This document shows, in pieces, positions 24,174-33,156 of a stretch of DNA of 64,000 nucleotides (positions are counted from its first letter, which is position 1; each line of letters opens with the position of its first letter). Below the pieces are notes generated by a model, which saw nothing but the letters and a program-made list of their open reading frames with translations, made no database searches and was not told the DNA's origin. The stretch is from an uncultured Paracoccaceae bacterium. Its GTDB lineage: Bacteria; Pseudomonadota; Alphaproteobacteria; Rhodobacterales; Rhodobacteraceae. The DNA lies in the NCBI GenBank assembly GCA_947499635.1, contig CANMPD010000002.1, forward strand, positions 62,001 to 126,000, written 5' to 3'. A program made the translations under genes and the position numbers.

Positions 24174-25393
24174 CGCCAGAAGATATTTGCGCTCGTGTCG
24201 ACGAAACCCATTGCCTGACACATCTTGCAAAAATGGTGCAACATAAGTCCTATACCGAAACCGAGGGCGAGCGTGCTTTGGCGCAAAAGATGGCCGATAT
24301 CTGTACGAACCTCGGAATGGAAGCATATCTGCAACCGGTCGAAGACGAACGCGTCAATGCCATTGCCACCCTAAAGGGAACAGGTGATGGGGAGTCTTTG
24401 TTGTTTAACGGTCATTTAGATACGAACCCAGCAACCTCAGGCTGGACAGTCGATCCGTGGGGTGGCGTCATTGATAACGAATTCATCTACGGCATCGGTG
24501 TCTCGAATATGAAAGCCGGAGATGCCGCGTATCTCTGTGCCTTAGAGACGATCATCAACGCAGGGGTGCGCCTAAAGGGAGACGTTGTTTTATCCTTTGT
24601 TGTTGGTGAGTTGCAGGGCGGAATTGGTACGGTTCGGATGATTGAACAAGGGGTTCGCGCGGATTATTTTATCAACTCTGAACCGACAGACCTACAGGCC
24701 CTTACCCTACATGCAGGAGCGTTTAGTTTCGAGATCGAGTTAATCGGCAACACGCGACATGTCTCTAAACGTGACGAGGCCTGTGATGCCTTGGCAGCGG
24801 CAGCGGCTTTGGTCCCGCGCATCAATGGCATTACCTTCTCCGGTGCGGCAACTGACGAACACCGCGCTGTCAATCGCGGCCATGTGGGTGTCATGCGTGC
24901 GGGTCTAGGACCTGAATTTCACGAATGGCGCCCTCCACAGGTTGCCGATCATGCCAAACTCATCGGCACCACACGCTACGCGCCCAGTCAATCTGTAGAA
25001 GTGGTTATGGACGATCTAAACAAGATGCTAGACGCGCTGAAGCTAGAGTTCCCCGGCCTGCAAGCCTCCGTTTCGTCCCATGATTTACGTAAGAACAAGC
25101 CGCAAATGCCCCCGTTCGAAGTCGATAAGTCATCTCGTATTGTCCAAGTGATGAACCAAGCCCACCTCGCCGTGAAAGGCACGCCACAACCAACCGGCGC
25201 CATCAAGCCGCCGGCCTTTTTCGGCACTGACGCAGCTCATCTCTCGGCTGCTGGAATGCAGGGGGTCGTCTGTGGTCCCGGCGGCGAGTTTAACACAATG
25301 CCCGATGAACGCGTCCGCAAATCCCAGTTCATTGAATGCGTAAAAATGTATATCCACGCGATTTGTCAGATTTGCGAAGTAGATGACAAGTAA
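24170..25393 (+). CDS. M20 family metallohydrolase, second in operon
   Basis: From ATG 24170 the protein has 407 residues. Metal-site motifs are NGHLDTNPATSGW (His82, Asp84) and GIGVSNMKAGDAAYL (Asp118), and the catalytic Glu lies in VVGELQGG (Glu147). At the next position, where most M20 enzymes have a second Glu as zinc ligand, this protein has Leu148. I recall relatives with the same GELQGG variant, so it is likely a subfamily trait rather than a lesion. It ends the GntR-controlled peptide operon. The longer open frame begins inside the ATPase gene and was not used. Confidence 0.87.
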   Translation: MTPEDICARVDETHCLTHLAKMVQHKSYTETEGERALAQKMADICTNLGMEAYLQPVEDERVNAIATLKGTGDGESLLFNGHLDTNPATSGWTVDPWGGVIDNEFIYGIGVSNMKAGDAAYLCALETIINAGVRLKGDVVLSFVVGELQGGIGTVRMIEQGVRADYFINSEPTDLQALTLHAGAFSFEIELIGNTRHVSKRDEACDALAAAAALVPRINGITFSGAATDEHRAVNRGHVGVMRAGLGPEFHEWRPPQVADHAKLIGTTRYAPSQSVEVVMDDLNKMLDALKLEFPGLQASVSSHDLRKNKPQMPPFEVDKSSRIVQVMNQAHLAVKGTPQPTGAIKPPAFFGTDAAHLSAAGMQGVVCGPGGEFNTMPDERVRKSQFIECVKMYIHAICQICEVDDK

Positions 25394-25437
25394 CGTGTTT
25401 CTAAAACCGCTCCATGCCTAACGGCACGCGACTACTC

Positions 25438-25472
25438 AGACCTCGGATTAATCCATCTTAAATCCGAGGTCT
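25438..25472 (+). terminator. Terminator-like hairpin after the peptide operon
   Basis: A 12-bp perfect stem (25438-25449 with 25461-25472) encloses an 11-nt loop, 45 nt after the last M20 stop. There is no T-run, so it may act as a 3' stabiliser or as a rho-assisted stop. Confidence 0.6.
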
Positions 25473-25564
25473 CACCTAAGGTGCGGTTAAAATATATTTA
25501 TATCAGTATATTAAACGCAACGAACAATAACAAAATCGAATATACATTGCGCATTACCTGCCCC

Positions 25565-26113
25565 TTAATGATCAGGTTTTTTCCATTGAACCGGGGTCAC
25601 ATAAACGATGTCGTCATCCGCACTGACCATCACATCGCCATCTTGAATATTTACCTGTAGCTTCATCGTACGTTGAGCAAGTTTACCCAGATCAACGGTG
25701 TCCTTCTCTGAAAAGTTCATGACATAAAGATTGTCAAAACGAGTGGTGCTGTTTTTTATTTTGTCCCACCATGTCTCAGCCGTCTTATCCCCATAGGAAT
25801 AGACGATCACCTTGTCAGCTTTACCACAAGACTGGCGTATAATTTTCTCACTGGGAAGCCCTAAGGCCACCCATAACTCTAACTCATCACTCAGACTTTT
25901 CTGCCAAATATCCGGCTCATCATCGGTTGAAAGGCCTTTTGTCATCTCTAAGTGCTCATGCGCGTTTAACGCAAAAGCGAGAAGTCGCACCATCAGCCGT
26001 TCGTCTGTCTCCGACGGATGCTTGGCAACGGTCAGCTTATGAACTTCATAATAGTGACGATCCATATCAGAAACAGATAGTTCGACTTTATAAATAGTAG
26101 CTTTTTGCGCCAT
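25565..26113 (-). CDS. yaeQ: YaeQ family protein
   Basis: From ATG 26113 the protein has 182 residues, the usual YaeQ length. It starts MAQKATIYKVELSVSDMDRHYYEVHKLTVAKHPSETDERLMVRLLAFAL and continues with ELWVALGLPSEKIIRQSCGKADKVIVYSYG, which is the family's most conserved stretch. YaeQ has a PD-(D/E)XK nuclease-like fold of unknown physiological role; in enterobacteria it was linked to suppression of RfaH loss. An open frame continues upstream for 41 codons but is not family sequence. It is convergent with the M20 operon. Confidence 0.93.
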   Translation of the reverse strand: MAQKATIYKVELSVSDMDRHYYEVHKLTVAKHPSETDERLMVRLLAFALNAHEHLEMTKGLSTDDEPDIWQKSLSDELELWVALGLPSEKIIRQSCGKADKVIVYSYGDKTAETWWDKIKNSTTRFDNLYVMNFSEKDTVDLGKLAQRTMKLQVNIQDGDVMVSADDDIVYVTPVQWKKPDH

Positions 26114-26459
26114 GTTCGGTCCCAGACTAGCAAAGATAGGGATGCCTAATGCCTTTGGTGACTTTGTGAAAGGAGATAAAGAAGAGATCGCAAACAGCAG
26201 ACATTGCACTCGAAACAGTGCCAACGCATGCCGCATCCCCCGAGCGGATCATAGACAGGGTGCTGTAATAATCTATGATACCCGCTAGAGCAGAGAGAAA
26301 AACCGCGCCTATCCTCTCAAAAGCAGTAAACGCTTTAGCTGAAATGCCCCCATAAGAAATCTAGGATCTTCATAACGTGGCTTTGCTTCTGCCTTTTGAT
26401 CTTGTATGAGGTTGGCCGAGCTGCTGCATATTGCAGGCACATTTTAAAGGAGATCGACG
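26114..26459 (+). promoter_or_regulatory. yaeQ-cspA divergent region with long cspA leader
   Basis: This 346-nt gap separates divergent yaeQ and the cold-shock gene. Cold-shock genes commonly have long structured leaders, and the segment before the AAAGGAG site would suit one. I see no gene in it and cannot place the promoter. Confidence 0.3.
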
Positions 26460-26666
26460 ATGGCTAATGGCACCGTCAAGTGGTTTAATGCAACAAAAGG
26501 CTTCGGGTTTATCGCTCCTGATGGTGGCGGCAAGGATGTCTTTGTGCATATTTCTGCCGTTGAACGTGCGGGCCTTACCGGTCTTAACGACAATCAAAAA
26601 GTGACTTTTGATATCGAGCCTGGTCGTGATGGCCGCGAAAGTGCGTCAAACATCGCGCTCGCATAA
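26460..26666 (+). CDS. Cold-shock protein (CspA family)
   Basis: This 68-residue single cold-shock domain has both RNA-binding motifs: RNP1 as KGFGFIAPD and RNP2 as VFVHISAV. It is an OB-fold RNA chaperone that melts structured RNA. Length and sequence are typical of alphaproteobacterial Csp proteins. AAAGGAG sits just upstream of the ATG and a strong terminator follows, so it is a single-gene transcript. Which member of the csp paralogue family it is cannot be told. Confidence 0.96.
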   Translation: MANGTVKWFNATKGFGFIAPDGGGKDVFVHISAVERAGLTGLNDNQKVTFDIEPGRDGRESASNIALA

Positions 26667-26705
26667 AATTACGCTTTGCTGAAAACAGCTGGAGCCAAAA
26701 TCTTG

Positions 26706-26741
26706 AAATGGGCGTATCCTCGTTAATACGCCCATTTTGAT
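26706..26741 (+). terminator. Terminator of the cold-shock gene
   Basis: A perfect 12-bp stem, AAATGGGCGTAT (26706-26717) and ATACGCCCATTT (26726-26737), has an 8-nt loop and runs into Ts. Strong intrinsic terminator, usable on either strand. Confidence 0.88.
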
Positions 26742-27210
26742 TCACATGATATCAAAGTATATCAACAGCTGCTCGCCTTAAAATCTCCCGCGGCTTACTG
26801 CCCTCTCGCATGGACATCCTAAAGTGTTGTGACTTGCGCAACTATGGGAGTGCAAGAATCGCGCAGATCGACAAGAATAACACTGTGAACAACTTGACCT
26901 CATTTGTTATTATTATCGACCTGAGCTTACACTCTATCCAGATACCTCACGACGCTTTCAAATTAGAGACATATTTAAAACACCTAAGGGTGACCTTAGG
27001 CTGATCATGTAGTTGACTTACTTCGATGTGGAGCCAATGATCTTTGACGTTATTGTTGACAGTGACTAGCCTCTAGTATTGTAGACGCTTTCGTTCCTAA
27101 TTTTGAGGCAACGAGGCCGTTGTCGGAAAGAAAATTCCAATGAAGGCTTCAAACGGGATACAGTACCTTAAATCACGGTGCGTGGTGACCTGCCCCCTGC
27201 CCCCCTCATT
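26742..27210. other. Noncoding stretch between cold-shock gene and IS3 remnant
   Basis: About 470 nt without a supportable gene. It is AT-rich and holds only short open frames with no recognisable features. It may be decayed DNA linked to the adjoining transposase remnant. Confidence 0.4.
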
Positions 27211-27424
27211 TCATAACGAGAGCCAGCGGGTTTGGTTTTCATATTGGTCGTCGTCAGTTTGGGCAAACGCGCCGGGTGCGGAGCCCTCAAATTGCTCAAG
27301 CGTTCGACGTGCTTATGCGAGTGTTTGATCTCCGAGTGATGGATGCGATCTGACGTTGTTATACTCGTAGCGCCAGAGAACCAGTTTTCGGCGCGCCTCA
27401 TCGAAGTTATCAAACTCAGGTGTT
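27211..27424 (-). pseudogene. IS3-family transposase (OrfB) C-terminal remnant
   Basis: Read on the minus strand this gives EARRKLVLWRYEYNNVRSHP, then SLGDQTLA, an in-frame TAA, then ARRTLEQFEGSAPGAFAQ and a C-terminus ending TRWLSL before TGA at 27211-27213. This is the end of an IS3-group integrase-core OrfB, including the Y-N-x-V-R-P-H-S-S-L-like motif. The nonsense codon and the lack of the rest of the gene show it is dead. The upstream side stops abruptly near 27424. A second fragment of the same family lies at 32763-32849 on the other strand. Confidence 0.85.
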
Positions 27425-27579
27425 CATCTTCGACCACATCGAAATATCTTAACCCGAAAACACAAACATGCGAGAAACGGTAGGTTTCCGCCAGTCAACT
27501 TCGAAAATAGACAGCACAATATCAACTAAGAAGGTGTCTAGAAAACTAGGGAATCTTCAGAGATACGATGTGTGTATTA

Positions 27580-28824
27580 TCAATCAAAGGCTGTATGAGC
27601 CGCTATTGCTAATCCATCAGAAACCGCGGTTAAGGCTCGGTTGTCTTCCTGTTTGGCTTGAGGGCAGAGCTGGGCTAGAGAGTTGCGAACAGGTGCCAAG
27701 AGTGCAGAGCCTCCGACCATAATGCAACGTGAGATCTGATGCGGTGCGATACCAGCCAAGTTCAGGGTTTCTTGCGCATTGTCGCGGATATCCTGTACCA
27801 TCTCTTGCAAGCTTTGCTTCATAGCCTCTGTCTGCAGTGGGACGCGCAGCCCTCGTTCTAAGATGCGTAGATCAATATCACCAGAACCTGCACTGTTCAC
27901 AGCAATCTTGCCACGCTCAACCGCAAAAGCCAGATCATGTCCAAGCTCATCCTCAAGAACTTCTAGTAGGCGACCCATTTTTTCAGGTTCTACCGCATTT
28001 TGGGCGAGATCACGCGCGGCATGACGACTGTCTGGGCCATACATAAACGGGATCATCTGCCAGGTGGCGAGGTCGGTGAACAATCTGTTTGGGGCGGGAA
28101 GGGTCCCATCGCCAAAACTGTTACGGATATGCGTTCCGCGTCCGAGCAATGGCATAACGTGGTCGATGGACAGTTGTCTGTCAAAGTCGGTGCCGCCCAA
28201 GCGTAAACCGTGACTGGCGAGGATTGTAGTATCGCCCTGTGCGTTTTGCTCGAAACAAGTAAAATCTGACGTACCGCCGCCAATATCAACAATAATACCA
28301 AGCCCCTCTCGAGGAGGGGCAGCGCGTAGTGCCGCCTCTGGTTCATACATAAAGTTGACGTCTTGAAAACCGGCAGCGAGATAACATTTGCGCAAATCAA
28401 CTTCTGCTTGAGCGTCTTTGGCATCATCTTTGGAATGAAATCGTACAGGACGTCCGGAAAGAGCATGAGTGAACTCTTGGCGCGTCACGTCCTCTGCGCG
28501 CGTTTTTATCTCGCGCAGGAATTGCGTGATAATGTCGCTGAAATCCATGGTTTTACCAGATAAGCGGCGTTTTTCATGCAGTAAGGGCGTGCCGAGCAAG
28601 CTTTTGAGCGCACGCATAAAACGGCCATCTTCGCCATCAATCAACGCGCGTGTCGCGCTGCGGCCGATCCGCATTTTTTTGCTATCGGCATCAAAGAATA
28701 CGGCAGTTGGTAGCGTCGTCTCACCAGGTTCCATCGGGATAAGATAGGGCTGCCCAGCAGCGCAAACCCCAGCAGCTGAGTTTGATGTACCGAAATCGAT
28801 CCCAAGAGTGTTAGGGCGTGCCAT
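27580..28824 (-). CDS. Hsp70 family protein (YegD-like)
   Basis: The 414-residue protein has the actin/Hsp70 ATPase fold only: the phosphate-1 loop TLGIDFGTSNSAAG, the YEPEAALRAA segment, the phosphate-2 loop IIVDIGGGTSDFT, and the adenosine motif IMVGGSALLAPV. The peptide-binding beta domain and lid of DnaK are missing, as in YegD proteins. It could bind and hydrolyse ATP, but its client is unknown. GAGG lies upstream of ATG 28824. It stands alone between an IS remnant and glnA. Confidence 0.9.
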   Translation of the reverse strand: MARPNTLGIDFGTSNSAAGVCAAGQPYLIPMEPGETTLPTAVFFDADSKKMRIGRSATRALIDGEDGRFMRALKSLLGTPLLHEKRRLSGKTMDFSDIITQFLREIKTRAEDVTRQEFTHALSGRPVRFHSKDDAKDAQAEVDLRKCYLAAGFQDVNFMYEPEAALRAAPPREGLGIIVDIGGGTSDFTCFEQNAQGDTTILASHGLRLGGTDFDRQLSIDHVMPLLGRGTHIRNSFGDGTLPAPNRLFTDLATWQMIPFMYGPDSRHAARDLAQNAVEPEKMGRLLEVLEDELGHDLAFAVERGKIAVNSAGSGDIDLRILERGLRVPLQTEAMKQSLQEMVQDIRDNAQETLNLAGIAPHQISRCIMVGGSALLAPVRNSLAQLCPQAKQEDNRALTAVSDGLAIAAHTAFD

Positions 28825-28985
28825 TGATCTTACCTCAGATTACCAAGAGCAGATTACCTATGGCAGCCGTTTGGGTAGGGCAATCCCATTTTATAGTTTG
28901 AGCAGGAGTTTGTACGCTTGGTAAACAATTAAACAAGCTAAGCTGATATATTACTCATGTGACAGAAAGTAATCTGGCGAAACAT

Positions 28986-29016
28986 GTAAAAAGGCGCTCT
29001 CAAATGAGAACGCCTT
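28986..29016 (-). terminator. Terminator of glnA
   Basis: On the minus strand an 11-bp stem with one mismatch (plus-strand arms 28991-29001 and 29006-29016, AAGGCG and CGCCTT at the outer ends) is followed by a T-run. It lies 25 nt after the glnA stop. Confidence 0.82.
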
Positions 29017-29041
29017 AATGTATTTCACTGTCCGCTTTATT

Positions 29042-30448
29042 TTAGCAGCTGTAGTACATTTGGTACTCAACTGGGTGAGGCGTGTGCTCGTAGGCTTCGA
29101 CCTCTTCCATCTTCAGGTCGATATAACCTTCGATTTGGTCTTTGGTGAACACGTCGCCAGCCAACAAGAAGTCCATGTTGCCTTTCAGCTCGTCCAGAGC
29201 TTCACGCAGGGAGCCACATACAGTTGGGATATCTGCCAGCTCTTCCGCAGGAAGGTCATAAAGGTTCTTGTCCATCGCCTCGCCTGGGTTGATTTTGTTC
29301 TTGATACCGTCAAGACCAGCCATCAACAGTGCCGCAAAGCACAGGTAAGGGTTTGCGGATGGATCAGGGAAACGTGCTTCAACGCGCTTCGCTTTTGGAG
29401 ATTCGGTCCAAGGAATACGAACACAGCCTGAACGGTTACGTGCAGAATACGCGCGCAGAACAGGTGCTTCGAAGCCTGGGATCAGACGCTTGTAAGAGTT
29501 TGTCGATGGGTTGGTGAAGGCGTTCAACGCTTTTGCGTGCTTCAGGATGCCACCGATAAAGAACAGAGCTTCGTCAGACAGATCTGCGTACTTATCACCT
29601 GCAAACAACGGCTTACCATCTTTCCAGATTGACATGTTGCAGTGCATGCCTGTGCCGTTGTCACCAGCAATTGGCTTAGGCATGAATGTCGCTGATTTAC
29701 CGTATGCGTGTGCCACGTTGTGGATCACGTATTTGTATTTCTGCAGCTCGTCCGCTTGTTTGGTCAGGCTACCAAAGATCAGGCCAAGCTCGTGTTGGCA
29801 GCTTGCCACTTCGTGGTGGTGCTTATCCACTTTCATGCCCAGACGCTTCATAGTGGAAAGCATCTCAGAACGCAGATCTTGTGCTTCGTCGATTGGGTTA
29901 ACCGGGAAGTAGCCGCCTTTAACACCAGGACGGTGGCCCATGTTGCCAGTCTCATACTCAGAATCTGTGTTCCAAGATGCGTCTGTTGCGTCAACTTCGT
30001 AGGAAACCTTGTTGATTGAGTTCGAGAAGCGAACGTCGTCAAACAAGAAGAATTCAGCTTCCGGGCCAAAGTAAGCTACATCACCGATGCCAGAAGACTT
30101 CAGATATGCTTCAGCTTTTTCCGCTGTGCCGCGTGGGTCACGCTCGTAGGCTTCGCCAGTGTCAGGCTCAACAACGGAACAGTGAATGCAGAGTGTTTTT
30201 TCAGCATAGAAGGGATCCACGTAAGCAGATTCCGTGTCCAGCATCAGTTTCATGTCGGAGTTTTCGATCGATTTCCAGCCGGCAATCGAAGAACCATCAA
30301 ACATAAATCCTTCGTCCAAGAAGTCTTCGTCGACTTGATCAGACATAACTGTCACGTGCTGTAATTTGCCGCGTGGGTCAGTGAAACGAACATCTACGTA
30401 TTCGATTTCTTCGTCTTTGATCAGCTTGAGAACTGCGTCCTTACTCAT
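29042..30448 (-). CDS. glnA: Glutamine synthetase type I
   Basis: This 468-residue enzyme makes glutamine from glutamate, ammonia and ATP in a dodecamer. Motifs include the N-terminal beta-grasp ([15 protein letters not shown]), [10 protein letters not shown], the ATP-binding [21 protein letters not shown], and NLYDLPAEE, whose Tyr is the adenylylation site of GlnE-regulated GS-I-beta. Length is standard. GGAGG precedes the ATG. It follows glnB by 83 nt on the same strand, the classical alphaproteobacterial glnBA pair. Confidence 0.98.
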   Translation of the reverse strand: MSKDAVLKLIKDEEIEYVDVRFTDPRGKLQHVTVMSDQVDEDFLDEGFMFDGSSIAGWKSIENSDMKLMLDTESAYVDPFYAEKTLCIHCSVVEPDTGEAYERDPRGTAEKAEAYLKSSGIGDVAYFGPEAEFFLFDDVRFSNSINKVSYEVDATDASWNTDSEYETGNMGHRPGVKGGYFPVNPIDEAQDLRSEMLSTMKRLGMKVDKHHHEVASCQHELGLIFGSLTKQADELQKYKYVIHNVAHAYGKSATFMPKPIAGDNGTGMHCNMSIWKDGKPLFAGDKYADLSDEALFFIGGILKHAKALNAFTNPSTNSYKRLIPGFEAPVLRAYSARNRSGCVRIPWTESPKAKRVEARFPDPSANPYLCFAALLMAGLDGIKNKINPGEAMDKNLYDLPAEELADIPTVCGSLREALDELKGNMDFLLAGDVFTKDQIEGYIDLKMEEVEAYEHTPHPVEYQMYYSC

Positions 30449-30531
30449 ATGAAGTTTTCCTCCGTCAGAAACTTGAGTATCTTGTGACTAAGCGCGCTTA
30501 TTTAAAATATACGCATCTTCGTCGGTGTGGG

Positions 30532-30903
<372 letters not shown>

Positions 30904-31161
30904 TCAGAGCACCTTATGCGGACGGCGACAATGCGAAAGCGGCATCGCAGCGACAGAAGTAAGTTTGCGAGTGATGTTGTGATTAATTTTTAATCAATAA
31001 GCTCAACAATTAGTCAAGTAACTGAGTGTGTCATTGCGGTGGTTGCTAAGCTTGCCTTAGGTGTTAACAAAAGCGTCAAAGATAAGTGGATTTGCTTAAA
31101 ATAAGAGCGCTGTTGCGATCAGAGAGACCCTTTCTGTCACGTTGCAACTGTATGGGCTCTT

Positions 31162-31740
31162 TTACGCGCTAGGCATGCTTGCGGCAAAGGGTTCATAGAC
31201 GGGACGCAATTGGTCGTCAAAACTGTGCGCCGATAACACTTCTAATCCGCCAACATATAGTGTCGCCCAGCATTGGAAATTTAAACGCACGACTTCCACT
31301 TCGCGCATTCCATCGTCTGAAATTAAATCATCGTCAATTAATGAAGCGGCAGAAACTTGGGTTTCGGCTTTTCCGTATAACGCTTTGGCGCGCCAGCCTC
31401 GTATATTGACAAGCTGATGTGCTGGCAGATGCAGGTCTCCATGGTAACCTTGTGCGTCAAGCATCGCGCTTTGAAAGCATACGATACGGGTACGCACTGT
31501 CTTTTTTTCAGCGCTAAGAATAGGGATGAGGCTAGCATTTCGTGTGATTAAAACGTCACCGGTGCGCAATTGGCCAGCGGGCGCAAAGCCAGAGCGTGTC
31601 AGGACCTTTGTTGAGGTTAAAATACCGCTTTGTGGAGACAGCCGCTTGGTTGGCGATGTCTTGGTTGGGGATGTCGGGGCGCTTAATGTGTGTTGCATCA
31701 TCATGGCGAAGGCACTCTCATGGCTCGTTTCTGGGCTCAT
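31162..31740 (-). CDS. Hint-domain protein
   Basis: From ATG 31740 this has 192 residues (an in-frame ATG at 31773 is possible; AAAGG lies upstream of 31740). After a low-complexity leader with TSPTKTSPTKRLSPQSG comes a Hint-like module: ILTSTKVLTRSGFAPAGQLRTGDVLITR, then LHLPAHQLVNIRGWRAKALYG, and near the end LYVGGLEVLSAHSFDDQLRPVYEP. Rhodobacteraceae commonly carry such stand-alone hedgehog/intein-like domains of unknown role. The usual nucleophile at the domain start would be Cys or Ser; here SG-ILTSTKV makes self-splicing activity uncertain. It lies next to tRNA-Leu. Confidence 0.75.
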   Translation of the reverse strand: MSPETSHESAFAMMMQHTLSAPTSPTKTSPTKRLSPQSGILTSTKVLTRSGFAPAGQLRTGDVLITRNASLIPILSAEKKTVRTRIVCFQSAMLDAQGYHGDLHLPAHQLVNIRGWRAKALYGKAETQVSAASLIDDDLISDDGMREVEVVRLNFQCWATLYVGGLEVLSAHSFDDQLRPVYEPFAASMPSA

Positions 31741-31918
31741 ATCGCGAGACCTTTGTGTCATTTCCGTGCGCATTTTCGCGCGAGACTACGGCGGCTACGC
31801 TGCAATTTAAATTTATTGTACAATATGCAATTTTCCTCTCGCAAGCAGCGCAAAGCTCTGTTAGTCACCGGCTCAGCAAATTGGTCGATTGGAATCAGTA
31901 CTGATTTGTACGAAATAT

Positions 31919-32003
31919 GCGGGTGTGGCGAAATTGGTAGACGCACCAGATTTAGGTTCTGGCGCCGCAAGGCGTGGGGGTTCAAGTCCCTCCACCCGCA
32001 CCA
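31919..32003 (+). tRNA. tRNA-Leu (anticodon UAG)
   Basis: Acceptor arms GCGGGTG (31919-31925) and CACCCGC (31993-31999) pair, and CCA (32001-32003) is encoded. The anticodon loop TTTAGGT at 31951-31957 gives UAG. A long variable arm (GCGCCGCAAGGCGT region) and the T-arm GGTTCAAGTCC type confirm a class II leucine tRNA. A serine recombinase remnant abuts its 3' side. Confidence 0.97.
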
Positions 32004-32029
32004 TTTCGATTTTTACCACATAAAAACAC

Positions 32030-32510
32030 TCCTAAAGCATTGAACGGGAACGATATTTCCGGAGTTCTAGCGCCTTCATTTCGGTGATAGGCAAAGGGCG
32101 ATGTGAAGGCCAATCTCAATAGTGTTCATCGCAAGGTGATGTTGCCGCTTTCCCATACTTTATAAGAGTTTGCGAGGAATAGCAGCGAGAGTTCTAGCAT
32201 CTCTTCGAGCCTGCCCTGTTTCGGCGCTGTTTTGTAGCTTAATTGGTCATATAAACGCACCTTGGTGGTCTCTAAGTTGGCGATTTTATCTTCGTAGGCG
32301 GCAATCACCCTGTCATTGCTGGCGGACATGATCCGCGTGAGGATCGCGTCAATTTGCGCCTCAGACTCGGTGATTTACCGTTTGATCGCCTCGTTTGCGT
32401 CTTGGGTCTGTGCCAATCGGGCATCCCACGCGTCTTGGAACATGGTTTTGGCCAATGCGAATAAAGTTGGGCTGGGCTCAAGGGTTTTGACGACCTCACC
32501 AAATGCGCCC
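32030..32510 (-). pseudogene. Large serine recombinase, C-terminal remnant with two nonsense codons
   Basis: The minus strand reads as the coiled-coil C-terminus of a resolvase-type large serine recombinase: LAKTMFQDAWDARLAQTQD, ANEAIKR, an in-frame TAA, ITESEAQIDAILTRIMSASN, then DRVIAAYEDKIANLETTKVR and EEMLELSLLFLANSYKVWES, then TGA (32126-32128) and a homologous continuation LLRLAF...AYHRNEGARTPEISFPF. The catalytic and zinc domains are gone. The frame continues past 32030 into the 3' end of tRNA-Leu. It is evidently the relic of an element once integrated here. Confidence 0.85.
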
Positions 32511-33156
32511 TAGACTATACCTCGCGGAATCGATTTCCCGTAAGAAGCGTTCCTTTCTTTTGATCAATTTTAAGGAAATGCCTGTCTCATATCGCCAAAG
32601 ATCGACGGCATACATCGAGAGAAAACATAGAACGCACTCACACCCGCCCCTTAATCACAAAAGGAATATTCTTCAATAATATAACTACTTAACCTGTCCG
32701 CAGCATAGCGAGGTAATGGCGATTTTGAGTAGAGTGGCCGTAAAAAACGGCAATCCCAACGCTTGGAATGCATATACGATTATAACAACGTCAGACCGCA
32801 TTCATCGTTCGGAAATCAAACACTCGCAGAAGCACACCGGGCGCTTAATATTTTCACATCCTGAGATATTTCGCCAATCTATAAAATTTTAGAGAATCTC
32901 TAATCAAATTTTATATAGCTCAACCGTGAGACCAAAGACGGTTGAGGCTCAAATATGGCGTGCACAAGACTAATTATAGCCTCACTTCTTTACAAATCCT
33001 TATGATGAAACCTCAACATATTGATTTATAGTACAAAAATATATCTAAAGCGCCCAGAAACCTTAGACTTTAACGCGTGCTTTACGAACCAATTCGCCTC
33101 ACTTTCAACTCGTTCAAATTTTAATCTTTAAATCGTACGAGCCAAGGAGGGTTGAA
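32511..33156. other. AT-rich noncoding stretch in the tRNA-Leu scar
   Basis: About 650 nt without an intact gene. Apart from the transposase fragment at 32763-32849 it contains AT-rich sequence, especially from 32880 to 33156. The last part leads to the AAGGAGGG ribosome site of the next gene and must hold its promoter. Confidence 0.5.
32763..32849 (+). pseudogene. IS3-family transposase (OrfB) fragment
   Basis: Read on the plus strand: LECIYDYNNVRPHSS, then FGNQTLAEAHRALN. It is the same C-terminal segment as the remnant at 27211-27424, and the two match closely at DNA level over some 65 nt around YNNVR. Only about 29 codons remain and no inverted terminal repeats were found, so this is a small relic. 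Confidence 0.8.

Noticed and set aside
27168-27437. Minus-strand 89-codon ORF
   Set aside because: It is an out-of-frame reading of the IS3 OrfB remnant; the transposase similarity lies in another frame.
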